This document shows, in pieces, positions 41,736-50,888 of a DNA stretch of 64,000 nt. The notes beneath the pieces were generated by a model, which had not been told where the DNA came from, did not search any database, and worked only from the letters and a program-made list of their open reading frames with translations. The position numbers and the translations under genes are program-made. This stretch comes from Caulobacter henricii (GTDB taxonomy: Bacteria > Pseudomonadota > Alphaproteobacteria > Caulobacterales > Caulobacteraceae): assembly GCF_001414055.1 (NCBI RefSeq), contig NZ_CP013002.1, forward strand, positions 3,658,001 through 3,722,000, written 5' to 3'. Each line of letters begins with the position of its first letter. Position 1 is the first letter of the stretch.

Positions 41736-42606
41736 AGGCCTTCAGCAGCTCCTCGATCGCGGCCCGGGCCGCAGGGCCCAGCTCCGGATGGGCCAGGGCC
41801 AGGGCGACATTGGCCCGCAGCAGGCCGATCTTGTCGCCGCAGTCATAGGTGATGCCCTCATATTCCAGGGCGTGGAAATCCTGGGTCGCCATCAGCTTCA
41901 GCATCGAGTCGGTGAGCTGGATCTCGTTGCCGGCCCCCTTTTCCTGGCTGGCCAGCAGGTCGAAGATTTCGGGCTGCAGGATGTAGCGGCCGCTGATGAA
42001 CAGGTTGGAGGGCTCGGTGCCTTTCGGCGGCTTCTCGACCATGCCGGTCATGCGGTTCAGGCGGCCGTCCTGGCCGTCCAGGGCCACAATGCCGTACTGG
42101 TGGGCCTGACCCGCCGGGCAGGGCTCGACCACGACGATATTGCCGCCGACCTGGTCATAGGCCTCGATGGCCTGGGCCAGGGCCGAGGTCTGGGCGTGCA
42201 TGACCATGTCGGGCAGCAGCACCGCAAACGGCTCGTCGCCGACGATGTCGCGGGCACACCAGACGGCGTGGCCCAGGCCCAGGGGGGCCATCTGGCGCAC
42301 GAAGCTCATCTCGCCGGGCTTGGGCAGCTCGTCCAGCAGCTCCTTGAGCAGATCGGTCTTGCCCTTGGCCGCCAGGGCCGCCTCGAGCTCGACCTGATGA
42401 TCGAAATAGTCCTCGATCGCGCCCTTGTTGCGTCCGGTCACGAAGATGAAGTGCTCGATCCCCGCCGCCCGGGCCTCGGCCACGATGTAGGACAGGATCG
42501 GCCGGTCCACGACATTGAGCAGTTCCTTCGGGGTCGTCTTGGTGCCCGGCAGAACGCGGGTGCCGAAGCCGGCGACGGGAAGAACAGCCTTGCGGACGGG
42601 TTTCAT
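41734..42606 (-). CDS. galU: UTP-glucose-1-phosphate uridylyltransferase
   Basis: A 290-residue GalU making UDP-glucose for surface polysaccharide. VLPVAGFGTRVLPGTKTTPKELLNVVD (split: nucleotide loop 8-20) is the signature; NIVVVEPCP, YGIVALDG, MVEKPPKG and ISGRYILQPEIFDLL follow in family order. ATG 42606 is chosen because the protein then starts MKPVRKAVLPVAG like its relatives. Single gene, convergent with the hydrolase and divergent from the FKBP lipoprotein. Confidence 0.96.
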   Translation of the reverse strand: MKPVRKAVLPVAGFGTRVLPGTKTTPKELLNVVDRPILSYIVAEARAAGIEHFIFVTGRNKGAIEDYFDHQVELEAALAAKGKTDLLKELLDELPKPGEMSFVRQMAPLGLGHAVWCARDIVGDEPFAVLLPDMVMHAQTSALAQAIEAYDQVGGNIVVVEPCPAGQAHQYGIVALDGQDGRLNRMTGMVEKPPKGTEPSNLFISGRYILQPEIFDLLASQEKGAGNEIQLTDSMLKLMATQDFHALEYEGITYDCGDKIGLLRANVALALAHPELGPAARAAIEELLKA

Positions 42607-42773
42607 GAGCGCCTCATGGTTTTCGCTTGCAGAGGGTTCTAGGGGGCGAAAACCCGAAACGCCACCGTCGTTCGATGAAATCCTCTCTGTCATCGGGCTG
42701 GCGGCACGCGGAAGATTGATCTTCGCGCGGGGCCTGCTAGCTGGTTCGCCAGAACCGTTTCGGAGGCTCCCCC

Positions 42774-43271
42774 ATGCATCGTCGTGCCCTTCTTACCCTC
42801 CTGACCGCCGGGGCGGCCGTCTCCCTGGCCGGCTGCGGCAACAAGAAGGCCGCCGAGAACCTGGTGGCCGCCGACGCCTTCATGGCCAAGAACGCCAAGG
42901 AGCCCGGCGTCGTCACCCTGCCTGAAGGCCTGCAGTACAAGATCATCCGCTCGGGCCCGAACGGCGGCATGCACCCGACGCGTGCCGACGAGGTGAAGGT
43001 CAATTACGAGGGCAAGCTGATCGACGGCACGATCTTCGACAGCAGCTATGAGCGCGGCGTGCCCGCCTCGTTCCCGCTGGACGGCCTGGTGCCGGCCTGG
43101 GTCATCGCCCTGCAGCGCATGAAGGCCGGCGACGAGTGGATGCTCTATGTGCCGCCGGCCCTGGGCTATGGTGCCCAGGACAAGGGCCCGATCCCCGGCA
43201 ACAGCGTGATGATCTTCCGCATCGAACTGATCGACGTGCTCCGCGCACCGACCGGGACGGCGAAGGGGTAG
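42774..43271 (+). CDS. FKBP-type peptidyl-prolyl isomerase lipoprotein
   Basis: A 165-residue predicted lipoprotein: signal LLTLLTAGAAVSLAGC with lipobox LAGC (Cys about 22), then an FKBP domain (about 58-160) with VKVNYEGKLIDGTIFDSSYERG, ALQRMKAGDEWMLYVPPALGYG and IPGNSVMIFRIELIDV. It probably helps fold periplasmic or outer-membrane proteins while anchored in a membrane. GGAGG lies upstream of the ATG. A palindromic element (copy D) follows directly after it. Confidence 0.92.
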   Translation: MHRRALLTLLTAGAAVSLAGCGNKKAAENLVAADAFMAKNAKEPGVVTLPEGLQYKIIRSGPNGGMHPTRADEVKVNYEGKLIDGTIFDSSYERGVPASFPLDGLVPAWVIALQRMKAGDEWMLYVPPALGYGAQDKGPIPGNSVMIFRIELIDVLRAPTGTAKG

Positions 43272-43279
43272 GTTTAGAT

Positions 43280-43393
43280 CCTCCCCTCTTGGGGGAGGTG
43301 GCCCAGAGGGCCGGAGGGGGCAAGCTCGGCCTAAGCCGCATTAGCCCCCTCAGTCGCCTCGCGACAGCTCCCCCAGAGGGGGAGCAGCTGGCG
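43280..43393. repeat. Palindromic intergenic element, copy D (divergent)
   Basis: CCTCCCC...GGGGGAGG, GGCCCAGAGGGCC and GGAGGGGGCAAGC in the left half are mirrored by TTAGCCCCCTC, GTCGCCTCGCGAC and GCTCCCCCAGAGGGGGAGC in the right half. Same GGGGGCAAG core as copies A and B. It separates the convergent FKBP and ilvA genes. Confidence 0.75.
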
Positions 43394-43396
43394 CCC

Positions 43397-44599
43397 TTAC
43401 ACCGGCCGCGGCGGGTAGCCCTTCTCGCGGAGGGCGTCGATGATCTCCTGGGTGTGCTGGGCGTCGCGGGTTTCGATGGTGATGTCGAACTCCGCGCCCT
43501 TGGCCGGCACGTCCAGGGCCAGGCGGTTGTGATTGACCTCGATGATATTGGCGCCCATGACGCCGATCACATTGGCCACGGTCGACAGCAGGCCCGGACG
43601 GTCATCGCCGACGATCCGCAGGCTGACCAGCCGCTGGGCCCGGACCAGTTCGCGGGTCAGGACCGAGGCCAGCAGGCGGGTGTCGATATTGCCGCCGCAC
43701 AGGATCAGGCCGCACTTCTTGCCCCGGAAGCGCTCCGGATAGGCCAGCAGGGCCGCCAGGGAAGCCGCCCCGGCGCCCTCGGCAATGGTCTTTTCGACAT
43801 TGCAGTAGAGCGAGACCGCCTGTTCCAGATGCGGCTCTTCCAGCAGCAGCACGTCATCGATCAGCGGCCGGGCCACGCCATAGGTCAGCTCGCCCACGGT
43901 CTTGACCGCCACGCCCTCGGCAATGGTCTGACCGCCGCAATGGGCGGTCATGCCGCGCATCTTGGCGGTGAAGGACGGGTACATGGCCGGTTCGCAGCCG
44001 ATGATGCGGATATCGGGCTTCAGGGCCTTGGCCGCCGTGGCCACGCCGCTGATCAGCCCGCCGCCGCCGATCGGCACCGGCAGGATCTCGAGGTCGGGGG
44101 CGTCTTCCAGCATCTCCAGGGCGATGGTGCCCTGTCCGGCCATGATGTCATAGTCGTCGAACGGGTGGACGAAGGTCAGGCCCTGCTCTTCGCGCAGGCG
44201 CAGGGCATGGGCATTGGCGTCGTCATAGGTCTCGCCCTCGATGATCACCGTGGCCCCGAAGTCGCGGGTGTGCTGCACCTTCACGAAGGGGGTGGTCTTG
44301 GGCATGACGATGGTGACAGGCACGCCCAGCCGGGCGCCGTGATAGGCCAGCCCCTGGGCATGGTTGCCGGCGCTGGCGGCGATCACGCCCGTCGCCTTTT
44401 CGGCGTCCGAGAGCAGCATCAGCTTGTTGAGCGCCCCGCGCTCCTTGTAGGCGGCCGTGAATTGAAGGTTCTCGAACTTCACCCAGACCTCGGCCCCGGT
44501 GATCTTGGACAAGGTCTTGGAATAGCGGCACGGCGTGCGCTCGATATGGCCCTTGAGGCGGCCGGCGGCGGCCTGGATGGCGGCGAGGTCGAGAGTCAT
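43397..44599 (-). CDS. ilvA: Threonine ammonia-lyase
   Basis: A 400-residue PLP enzyme turning threonine into 2-oxobutyrate for isoleucine synthesis. PLP Lys in QFTAAYKERGALNKL (about 46-60), SAGNHAQGLAYH, the phosphate loop PIGGGGLISGVA and CGGNIDTRLL. The C-terminal ACT-type domain (about 325-400, LVSLRIVGDDRPGLLSTVANVIG) would give feedback control; one ACT domain matches the short TdcB/IlvA1 class. Convergent with the FKBP gene. Confidence 0.93.
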   Translation of the reverse strand: MTLDLAAIQAAAGRLKGHIERTPCRYSKTLSKITGAEVWVKFENLQFTAAYKERGALNKLMLLSDAEKATGVIAASAGNHAQGLAYHGARLGVPVTIVMPKTTPFVKVQHTRDFGATVIIEGETYDDANAHALRLREEQGLTFVHPFDDYDIMAGQGTIALEMLEDAPDLEILPVPIGGGGLISGVATAAKALKPDIRIIGCEPAMYPSFTAKMRGMTAHCGGQTIAEGVAVKTVGELTYGVARPLIDDVLLLEEPHLEQAVSLYCNVEKTIAEGAGAASLAALLAYPERFRGKKCGLILCGGNIDTRLLASVLTRELVRAQRLVSLRIVGDDRPGLLSTVANVIGVMGANIIEVNHNRLALDVPAKGAEFDITIETRDAQHTQEIIDALREKGYPPRPV

Positions 44600-44681
44600 G
44601 AGCTACCTGTCTGGACGCCGAACACCGGCGTCCGGGGGCGTCTAGCACATTCGATCCCGGCTCCGCACGCCCTGCGGTGCC

Positions 44682-45578
44682 TCAGGGAACCCGATCGAGC
44701 AGATCAGCGATCGCAGCCCAGGCTTCGGGCTCGGTGAGCATTGGCGCATGACCGACTCCGGGGACCTCGACCACCGCCATGGCGGGGGCGGCGGCGCACA
44801 TTCGTTCCACGATCGCCGGATCGACAAGGTCGGAAATGCCGCCACGCACCAGCAACACCGGACGGTCCTGGGTCAGGGCCCGGAACAGGGGATACATGTC
44901 GGGGGCCAGGGCCGAGGCCCCGTTCTGGCTGGCGGCGGCCGCCGCCTTGATCGGGGCCGAGATGTCCGGATCGCAGGCCAGGACGAAGCCGCCGTCCTTC
45001 TCGTCGAAGACCCGGCGGGCGAAACGGTCCCAGTCGGCGTCGCCATAGGCCGGGAAGGCGGCCTGGTTGATGCGGCGGGCATAGGCCACGGCCTCGTCCC
45101 AGGTCTCAAACCGGCTGGCCCCGCCGGCATAGGCGGCAATGCGGGTCAGGCCGACCGGCGAAAGCTCGGGGCCGACATCGTTCAGCACCACCGCCGCAAT
45201 GGCTTCCGGCTTGAACGACGCCAGGACCATGGTGATCAGGCCGCCCATGCTGGTGCCGACAAACACCGCCTTCTCGATCCCGGTGGCGGCCAGCAGGGCG
45301 ACGATGTCGCCGGCATAGGTGCCGGGATGATAGTTCAGCGGCTGGGGGTCCCAGGCTGACAGGCCCCGGCCGCGCACATCCACCGCCAGGACTCGCCGGC
45401 CCCGGGCCGCGATCAGCGGGGCCAGATCCTCGAAATCCCGGCCATTGCGGGTCAGGCCGTGGATGCAGATCACCGGCAGTCCGGAGGTTTCGCCGCCAAT
45501 AACGCCCATTGGGGCATAGTCGCGGGCATGCAGCGGCAGGCCTTCGCCGGAGGTCCAGAAGAGGTCGGTGAAGGTCAT
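44682..45578 (-). CDS. Alpha/beta hydrolase
   Basis: A 298-residue cytoplasmic alpha/beta hydrolase. VICIHGLTRNGRDFEDLAP gives the oxyanion-hole HG, AVDVRGRGLS the following strand, GTSMGGLI the nucleophile Ser elbow and GVGHAPML the base His. No substrate is suggested by sequence or neighbours. The start at 45578 is preferred because GGAG lies six bases upstream; 45590 is a second ATG. A longer in-frame reading would run through palindromic copy E and is rejected. Confidence 0.85.
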   Translation of the reverse strand: MTFTDLFWTSGEGLPLHARDYAPMGVIGGETSGLPVICIHGLTRNGRDFEDLAPLIAARGRRVLAVDVRGRGLSAWDPQPLNYHPGTYAGDIVALLAATGIEKAVFVGTSMGGLITMVLASFKPEAIAAVVLNDVGPELSPVGLTRIAAYAGGASRFETWDEAVAYARRINQAAFPAYGDADWDRFARRVFDEKDGGFVLACDPDISAPIKAAAAASQNGASALAPDMYPLFRALTQDRPVLLVRGGISDLVDPAIVERMCAAAPAMAVVEVPGVGHAPMLTEPEAWAAIADLLDRVP

Positions 45579-45598
45579 CTTTTTCTCCATGGTCCAGC

Positions 45599-45705
45599 CA
45601 CTTGCCCCCACCTGACCGCTTCGCGGTCGTCCGCCCCCGGAGGGGGCGGATGATTTCATCTTCCCCCTCCGGGGGAGGAGCGCCGCAGGCGCGGAGGGGG
45701 CGAGT
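45599..45705. repeat. Palindromic intergenic element, copy E
   Basis: Starts CACTTGCCCCC and ends GGAGGGGGCGAGT. Internal GACCGCTTCGCGGTC, CGCCCCCGGAGGGGGCGG, TTCCCCCTCCGGGGGAGG and GCGCCGCAGGCGC. It is the copy nearest in sequence to A and B and fills the gap between rfbC and the hydrolase gene. Confidence 0.82.
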
Positions 45706-45707
45706 AG

Positions 45708-46271
45708 TCAGCCCCCGTAGACGAACGGCGAGTCGATCTCGGCCAGCAGCGGCGCCGCCTCGTCCCGCGCATTGGCGCCGATCTCCGCCGTCGGAATCGT
45801 CCAGTCGATGCCGATGGCCGGATCGCTCCAGCGCACCCCGCCTTCGGCGGCCGGGGTGTAGTAGTCGGTGCACTTGTAGAGCACCTCGCAGTCCTCGGTC
45901 AGGGTGCAGTAGCCGTGGGCGAAGCCCTGGGGCACCAGCAGCTGCTGGCGGTTCTCCGCCGACAGCTCGGCCCCGACCCACTGGCCATAGGTCGGCGAGC
46001 CCTTGCGGATGTCGACGGCCACATCGAAGATCGACCCGACCACGCAGCGCAGCAGCTTGTCCTGGGCATGGGGCGGCTTCTGATAGTGCAGGCCACGCTG
46101 GATGCCGCGCTTGGTCGAGCGCACATGATTGTCCTGCACGAAGATCCGTTCGAAGCCGGCCTCCTTCAGCGCTGACTCGCGGAAGGTCTCCGAAAACCAG
46201 CCGCGCTCGTCGCCATGGCGGGCGGGCGTGATAAGCAGGACCTCGGGAATCGCCAGGGGGGTGATTTTCAT
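45708..46271 (-). CDS. rfbC: dTDP-4-dehydrorhamnose 3,5-epimerase
   Basis: A 187-residue cupin epimerase, third enzyme of dTDP-L-rhamnose synthesis. Family motifs are HGDERGWFSETF, FVQDNHVRSTKRGIQRGLHYQ (split; catalytic His in GLHYQ), VAVDIRKGSPTYGQW, VPQGFAHGYCTL and YKCTDYYTPAAEGGVRWSDP. ATG 46271. It is separated from rfbB-D-A by about 3.5 kb containing a GT2, argE and purU. It is divergent from the GT2 gene with 33 bases between starts. Confidence 0.96.
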   Translation of the reverse strand: MKITPLAIPEVLLITPARHGDERGWFSETFRESALKEAGFERIFVQDNHVRSTKRGIQRGLHYQKPPHAQDKLLRCVVGSIFDVAVDIRKGSPTYGQWVGAELSAENRQQLLVPQGFAHGYCTLTEDCEVLYKCTDYYTPAAEGGVRWSDPAIGIDWTIPTAEIGANARDEAAPLLAEIDSPFVYGG

Positions 46272-46304
46272 GACCAGAACGCTCCAGGGACAAGTTCGCC
46301 ACCG

Positions 46305-47327
46305 ATGCCGTCTGTGACCGCCGATGACAAGAGCGCGCCAAGCATCAGCGTGATCATCGTCTCCTATGAGAGCGGTCCGACCCTGGAACGCTGCCTGGCG
46401 GGCCTCGCGGCCCAGACCTTCACCGACTTCGAAATCCTGCTGGTCGACAATGCCTCGACCGACGGCGCGCCCCAGGCGGCCGTGGCGGCCGACCCCTCGA
46501 TCCGCTTCCTCGAGCCTGGGGCCAATCTCGGCTTCGCGGCGGGCAATAATCTGGCGGTGAAACAGGCGAGAGGCCGCTGGCTGGCCCTGCTCAATCCCGA
46601 CGCCTATCCCGAGCCCGGCTGGCTGGCGGGCCTGATGGACGGCGCGGCACGGCATCCGGCCGTTCAAAGCTTTGCCTCGCTGCAGACCTCGGCCGATGAT
46701 CCCGGTGTGCTGGACGGGGCCGGCGACAACATGACCTCGGCCGGCATTCCGTTCCGGGGCGGCTATGGCCGCCGGCTGCCGGCTAATCTGCCCGAGGGCG
46801 AGGTGTTCTCGTCCTGCGGCGCGGCCATGCTGATCGACAAGGCGCTGTTTGCAGACCTCGGCGGCTTTGATGAGCGGTTCTTCTGCTACTGCGAGGATGT
46901 GGATCTGGGCTATCGGCTGCGCCTGACCGGCCACAGGACCCTGCTGCTCCCCGGTGCGCGGGTGGCCCATGTCGGCTCGGCCAGCACCGGCGTGCGTTCG
47001 GACTTCGCCATCTTCCACGGCTCGCGCAACCGGGTCTGGACCTTCCTCAAGAACACCCCGCCCCTGCTGCTCTGGCTGACCACCCCGCTGCATGTGGCGG
47101 TAACGGCGGCCCTGCTGCTGCTGCACCTGCGCCGGGGCGACGCCGGGCCGGCGGTGCGCGGGATCAAGGCGGCCCTGGCACAACCGGCCCTGGACGCGGT
47201 GCTGGCCGACCGCAAGGCGGTTCAGGCGCGACGCAAGACGGGTTCGGGCGCGATCCTGCGGGTGATGTCGATCGACCCGGCGGCGTTCATCGGGCGGCGG
47301 TTCGTGATCCGGAAGCCGAAGCTCTAA
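46305..47327 (+). CDS. GT2 glycosyltransferase, rhamnosyltransferase-like
   Basis: A 340-residue family 2 glycosyltransferase: SVIIVSYESGPTLERCL (14-30), VDNASTDGAP, NLGFAAGNNLAVKQARG, the NPDAYPEPGWL metal site (about 97-107), CGAAMLIDKALFADLGGFDERFF and EDVDLGYRLRLTGHR. This matches WbbL/rhamnosyltransferase-type enzymes. A hydrophobic stretch near 255-280 could associate with the membrane. Being divergent from rfbC supports dTDP-rhamnose as donor (inference). Confidence 0.88.
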   Translation: MPSVTADDKSAPSISVIIVSYESGPTLERCLAGLAAQTFTDFEILLVDNASTDGAPQAAVAADPSIRFLEPGANLGFAAGNNLAVKQARGRWLALLNPDAYPEPGWLAGLMDGAARHPAVQSFASLQTSADDPGVLDGAGDNMTSAGIPFRGGYGRRLPANLPEGEVFSSCGAAMLIDKALFADLGGFDERFFCYCEDVDLGYRLRLTGHRTLLLPGARVAHVGSASTGVRSDFAIFHGSRNRVWTFLKNTPPLLLWLTTPLHVAVTAALLLLHLRRGDAGPAVRGIKAALAQPALDAVLADRKAVQARRKTGSGAILRVMSIDPAAFIGRRFVIRKPKL

Positions 47328-47338
47328 GGTTTTCCGTT

Positions 47339-47361
47339 ATCCCGCGACCTATTCGCGGGAT
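47339..47361. terminator. Hairpin between convergent genes
   Basis: ATCCCGCGA and TCGCGGGAT pair perfectly around CCTAT, between the GT2 stop (47327) and the argE stop (47371). The flanking ATCCCG...GGGATGAC wording resembles the longer repeat at 48611-48739. Confidence 0.55.
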
Positions 47362-47370
47362 GACGAAGAT

Positions 47371-48546
47371 CTAGAGGGAAAGCTCTTCCACCAAACGCGC
47401 CATGAAGGCCGCCCCGCGCTGCATCTGGGAGATCTCCACGAACTCGTCGGGCTGGTGGGCCTGGTCGATCGAGCCCGGACCGCAGATCACCGTCGAGAAG
47501 CCCGCCCCCTGGAACTGCCCGGCCTCGGCGGCATAGGGCACCACCCGGGCCGGGCCGTTGTCGCCGGCCATGCGACGGGCAAAGGCCTCGGCGACGCCGT
47601 CGACCTCCGGCGCGAACGAAGGGGTCAGGGAGCGGCGCTCGACCCTGACCCCGGCCTCCGGGGCGCGGGCCTTCAGCTCGGCGTCCATGGCCTCGGCCCT
47701 GGTGAAGAAGTCCGCGAGGATCGCCAGCGGATCCATGCCGGGCGGGGTGCGCAGGTCGAAGATGAACACGCATTCGCGGGCCAGGATATTGACCGCCGTG
47801 CCGCCATTGACCTGGCCGATGGTCAGGGTCGCGCCCCTGGGCGTGAACGGCGAGGCGGGGTCGGCCTCGCGCTCCAGGCGTTCCGACAGCTCGACAAGGC
47901 CCGCCATCAGCCTGATCGCCGCCATGTTGGCCGAGACGCCCAGATGGGTCAGGCTGGAATGGGCTTCGCGGCCCGAGACCGTGACCCGGAAACTGGCAAT
48001 GCCCTTGTGGCCCTGGACCGCGACCATGTCGGTTGGCTCGCCGACCACCACCAGGGCCGGCCTGGGCAGGTCGCGGGCGATCACCGCGATCATGTCGGGC
48101 GCGCCCAGGCAGCCGACCTCCTCGTCATAGGAAAAGGCCAGGTGCACGGGCCTGGAGAGCGTCGCGGCCACCAGGTCCGGGGCGGCGGCCAGGGTCAGGG
48201 CCAGGAAGCCCTTCATGTCGCAGGTTCCCCGGCCATAGAGCCGGCCGTCACGCTCGGTCAGAACGAACGGGTCGGTCGACCAGGGCTGACCGTCGACCGG
48301 CACCACGTCTGTGTGGCCCGACAACACGACCCCGCCCTCGACCGCCGGGCCGATGGTGGCCAGCAGGTTCGACTTGGTCCCGTCGGCATTGGGCACCCGC
48401 CGCGAGGCCACCCCCAGGCCGGACAGGTAGGCCTCGACCCATTCGATCAGCGCGAGATTGGACAGGCGCGAGGTGGTGTCGAACGACACCAGCCTGGCCA
48501 GAAGGTCGATGGCGCGGTCGGACAGCGCTTCGGAAGAGGATGCCAT
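47371..48546 (-). CDS. argE: Acetylornithine deacetylase
   Basis: A 391-residue M20-family metallohydrolase removing the acetyl group from N-acetylornithine in arginine synthesis. SGHTDVVPVDGQPW (metal His and catalytic Asp, about 76-90), GRGTCDMKGFLALTLAA, SYDEEVGCLGA (catalytic Glu) and VGEPTDMVAVQGHKG are all in place, and the last His is in a C-terminal IDQAHQPDEF. Full length. No regulatory site seen. Confidence 0.92.
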   Translation of the reverse strand: MASSSEALSDRAIDLLARLVSFDTTSRLSNLALIEWVEAYLSGLGVASRRVPNADGTKSNLLATIGPAVEGGVVLSGHTDVVPVDGQPWSTDPFVLTERDGRLYGRGTCDMKGFLALTLAAAPDLVAATLSRPVHLAFSYDEEVGCLGAPDMIAVIARDLPRPALVVVGEPTDMVAVQGHKGIASFRVTVSGREAHSSLTHLGVSANMAAIRLMAGLVELSERLEREADPASPFTPRGATLTIGQVNGGTAVNILARECVFIFDLRTPPGMDPLAILADFFTRAEAMDAELKARAPEAGVRVERRSLTPSFAPEVDGVAEAFARRMAGDNGPARVVPYAAEAGQFQGAGFSTVICGPGSIDQAHQPDEFVEISQMQRGAAFMARLVEELSL

Positions 48547-48904
48547 GGGGCGAGCCTAGCCCCGTATCACCGCCGCTGCCTAGGCAGGGCTGTTGGAGGC
48601 AGACGAAAAACGGTTGTCATCCCGCCCCGACCTTGCGCCGGGGGCGCAGCGCGCAGATCCGGGATCGACGCCTGTGCGCCGCGTTTCCGGCGGTCCCGGA
48701 TCTGCGCCCGGCTATCGCCGGACTTGTCCGGGATGACCGCTTTTCCCGCTGCGACGCCCTATGAGCAGACTTGGCTAGCGAGAAGGGCGGGGCAAGACCG
48801 TGCTGAAGCCATGGCGATCTCCGCTCTCTACGAGCGAATTCATCCTCGCGCGCCGGGGCTGGCGGCTTTTCTTCGGCGCGACAAGCCTCTAGAGGGAGCG
48901 GATC
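48547..48904. other. Intergenic region between argE and purU
   Basis: 358 bases between the divergent starts. It contains the GTCATCCCG repeat (48611-48739) and, after it, sequence leading to a GAGGGAGC ribosome-binding site before purU. No gene, riboswitch or clear promoter was recognised. Confidence 0.6.
48611..48739. repeat. GTCATCCCGG-type inverted repeat
   Basis: The ends GTCATCCCG (48616-48624) and CGGGATGAC (48729-48737) are inverted. Inside, CAGATCCGGGATCG is mirrored by GTCCCGGATCTG with GCGCCG-type arms, making a long imperfect palindrome. This wording is common as a dispersed intergenic repeat in alphaproteobacteria. Confidence 0.7.
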
Positions 48905-49747
48905 ATGATCCTGACCCTTTCCTGTCCCGACCAGCGCGGCATCGTCGCCAAGGTGTCCGCCTTCCTGTTCGAGCGAGCCTGCAACATACTCGACGCCCAG
49001 CAGTTCGACGATCAGGAGACCGGCCAGTTCTTCATGCGCGTGGTGTTCGACGCCGACGGGGCCGATCATGACGCCCTGCGCGCCGATTTCAGGGTGGTGG
49101 CTCAGGCCCTGTCGATGAAATGGACCCTGCGCGACCGCAAGGATCGCTACCGGGTGATGATCCTGGCCAGCAAGTTCGACCACTGCCTGGCCGACCTGGT
49201 CTATCGCTGGAAGATCGGCGAGCTGCCGATGGAGATCGCCGGCGTCGTGGCCAACCACCCGGCCGAGACCTACGCCAATGTCGACCTGACCGGCCTGCCC
49301 TTCCATCACCTGCCGGTGACGAAAGAGACCAAGTTCGAGCAGGAAGCAGCCCTGTGGCAGCTGATCCAGGACACCCGGACCGACATCGTCGTGCTCGCCC
49401 GCTACATGCAGGTGCTGTCGGAGGGTCTGTCGGCCAAGCTTGCCGGGCGCTGCATCAATATCCACCACTCGTTCCTGCCGGGCTTCAAGGGCGCCAAGCC
49501 CTATCACCAGGCCCATGCGCGCGGCGTGAAGGTGATCGGGGCCTCGGCCCACTATGTCACCGGTGACCTCGACGAGGGGCCGATCATCGAGCAGGACGTC
49601 GAGCGCATCAGCCATCGCGACACGCCCGAGGACCTGATCCGCAAGGGTCGCGACATCGAGCGCCGCGTCCTGGCCCGCGCCCTGCGCTACCAGCTGGAGG
49701 ACCGCGTCCTGCTGAACGGCCGCAAGACGGTGGTGTTCACCGACTAG
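48905..49747 (+). CDS. purU: Formyltetrahydrofolate deformylase
   Basis: A 280-residue enzyme releasing formate and tetrahydrofolate from 10-formyl-THF, balancing one-carbon pools. N-terminal ACT domain (1-80: [19 protein letters not shown]). The C-terminal formyl-transferase-like domain has the catalytic Asn-His-Asp set in [20 protein letters not shown] and [15 protein letters not shown]. Full length. Single gene between two glycan gene groups. Confidence 0.95.
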   Translation: MILTLSCPDQRGIVAKVSAFLFERACNILDAQQFDDQETGQFFMRVVFDADGADHDALRADFRVVAQALSMKWTLRDRKDRYRVMILASKFDHCLADLVYRWKIGELPMEIAGVVANHPAETYANVDLTGLPFHHLPVTKETKFEQEAALWQLIQDTRTDIVVLARYMQVLSEGLSAKLAGRCINIHHSFLPGFKGAKPYHQAHARGVKVIGASAHYVTGDLDEGPIIEQDVERISHRDTPEDLIRKGRDIERRVLARALRYQLEDRVLLNGRKTVVFTD

Positions 49748-49823
49748 CCTGGCCGGAGAAGCGGGTTGCGTCCCGCCGCGCTTCTAAGCTACGGGGCGGG
49801 CTTGGTATTCTGAAGGATCTTGC

Positions 49824-50888
49824 ATGTCGCAAAACCTCCGCATCATGGTCACCGGCGGCTGCGGCTTCATCGGATCGGCGGTCTGTCGCTACCTGGCGGA
49901 TCTCGGCGATGCGGCGATCCTCAATTTCGACGCCATGACCTATGCCGCCTCGGAGGCCAGCCTGGCCGACCTGCGCGGCCACAACAGCTATTCGTTCGTG
50001 AAGGGCGACGTGGCCGATACCTCGGCCGTCACCGAGGCCATCGCCGCGTTCCGGCCGACCCACATCATGCACCTGGCCGCCGAGTCGCATGTCGACCGCT
50101 CGATCACCGGTCCGGGGGCCTTCATCCAGACCAATGTCATCGGCACCTATGTGATGCTGCAGGCGGCCCTGGACTACTGGCGCAGCCTGGACAGCGCCGC
50201 TGCCGAGGCCTTCCGCTTCCATCACATCTCCACTGACGAGGTGTTCGGCAGCCTGGGGGCCGAAGGGCTGTTCTCCGAGACCACGCCCTATGATCCGCGC
50301 TCGCCCTATTCGGCCTCCAAGGCCTCGTCCGACCATCTCGTCCGCGCCTGGCACCACACCTATGGCCTGCCGGTGGTGGTCTCCAACTGCTCCAACAATT
50401 ACGGGCCCTATCACTTCCCCGAGAAGCTGATCCCGCTGGTCACCCTCAATGCCCTCGAGGGCAAGCCGCTGCCGGTCTATGGCAAGGGCGACAATGTCCG
50501 CGACTGGCTCTATGTCGATGACCATGCCCGGGCCCTGGTCCTGATCGCCACTCAGGGCAAGGTCGGCGAGAGCTACAATGTCGGCGGCCGCAATGAGCGG
50601 ACCAATCTGGAGGTGGTGGAAGCCATCTGCGACCTGCTCGACGAGCTGAGGCCCCAGGCCGGCCTGAAGCGCCGCGACCTGATCCAGTTCGTCCTCGACC
50701 GTCCGGGACACGACGCCCGCTATGCCATCGACGCCAGCAAGCTGGAGGCCGAGCTGGGCTGGAAGGCGCAGGAGAACTTCGAGACCGGCCTGCGCAAGAC
50801 CGTCGAATGGTACCTCGCCCGCGAGGACTGGTGGCGGCCGCTGCGCGAACGCTATGACGGCCAGCGCCTGGGGCTGAAGTCCGCCTGA
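49824..50888 (+). CDS. rfbB: dTDP-glucose 4,6-dehydratase
   Basis: A 354-residue extended SDR that turns dTDP-glucose into the 4-keto-6-deoxy form. NAD site [15 protein letters not shown] (9-23), [15 protein letters not shown] catalytic region [13 protein letters not shown] and [15 protein letters not shown] (YxxxK), then [24 protein letters not shown] precedes the ATG. First gene of rfbB-rfbD-rfbA; its stop overlaps the rfbD start (TGATG). Confidence 0.96.
   Translation: MSQNLRIMVTGGCGFIGSAVCRYLADLGDAAILNFDAMTYAASEASLADLRGHNSYSFVKGDVADTSAVTEAIAAFRPTHIMHLAAESHVDRSITGPGAFIQTNVIGTYVMLQAALDYWRSLDSAAAEAFRFHHISTDEVFGSLGAEGLFSETTPYDPRSPYSASKASSDHLVRAWHHTYGLPVVVSNCSNNYGPYHFPEKLIPLVTLNALEGKPLPVYGKGDNVRDWLYVDDHARALVLIATQGKVGESYNVGGRNERTNLEVVEAICDLLDELRPQAGLKRRDLIQFVLDRPGHDARYAIDASKLEAELGWKAQENFETGLRKTVEWYLAREDWWRPLRERYDGQRLGLKSA

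Noticed and set aside
45579..45659. Longer start for the alpha/beta hydrolase
   Set aside because: The added residues are encoded by palindromic copy E, and a GGAG site sits correctly before the ATG at 45578.
46272..47183. rfbC frame open far upstream
   Set aside because: The extension is antisense to the GT2 gene; RfbC proteins begin at the ATG at 46271.
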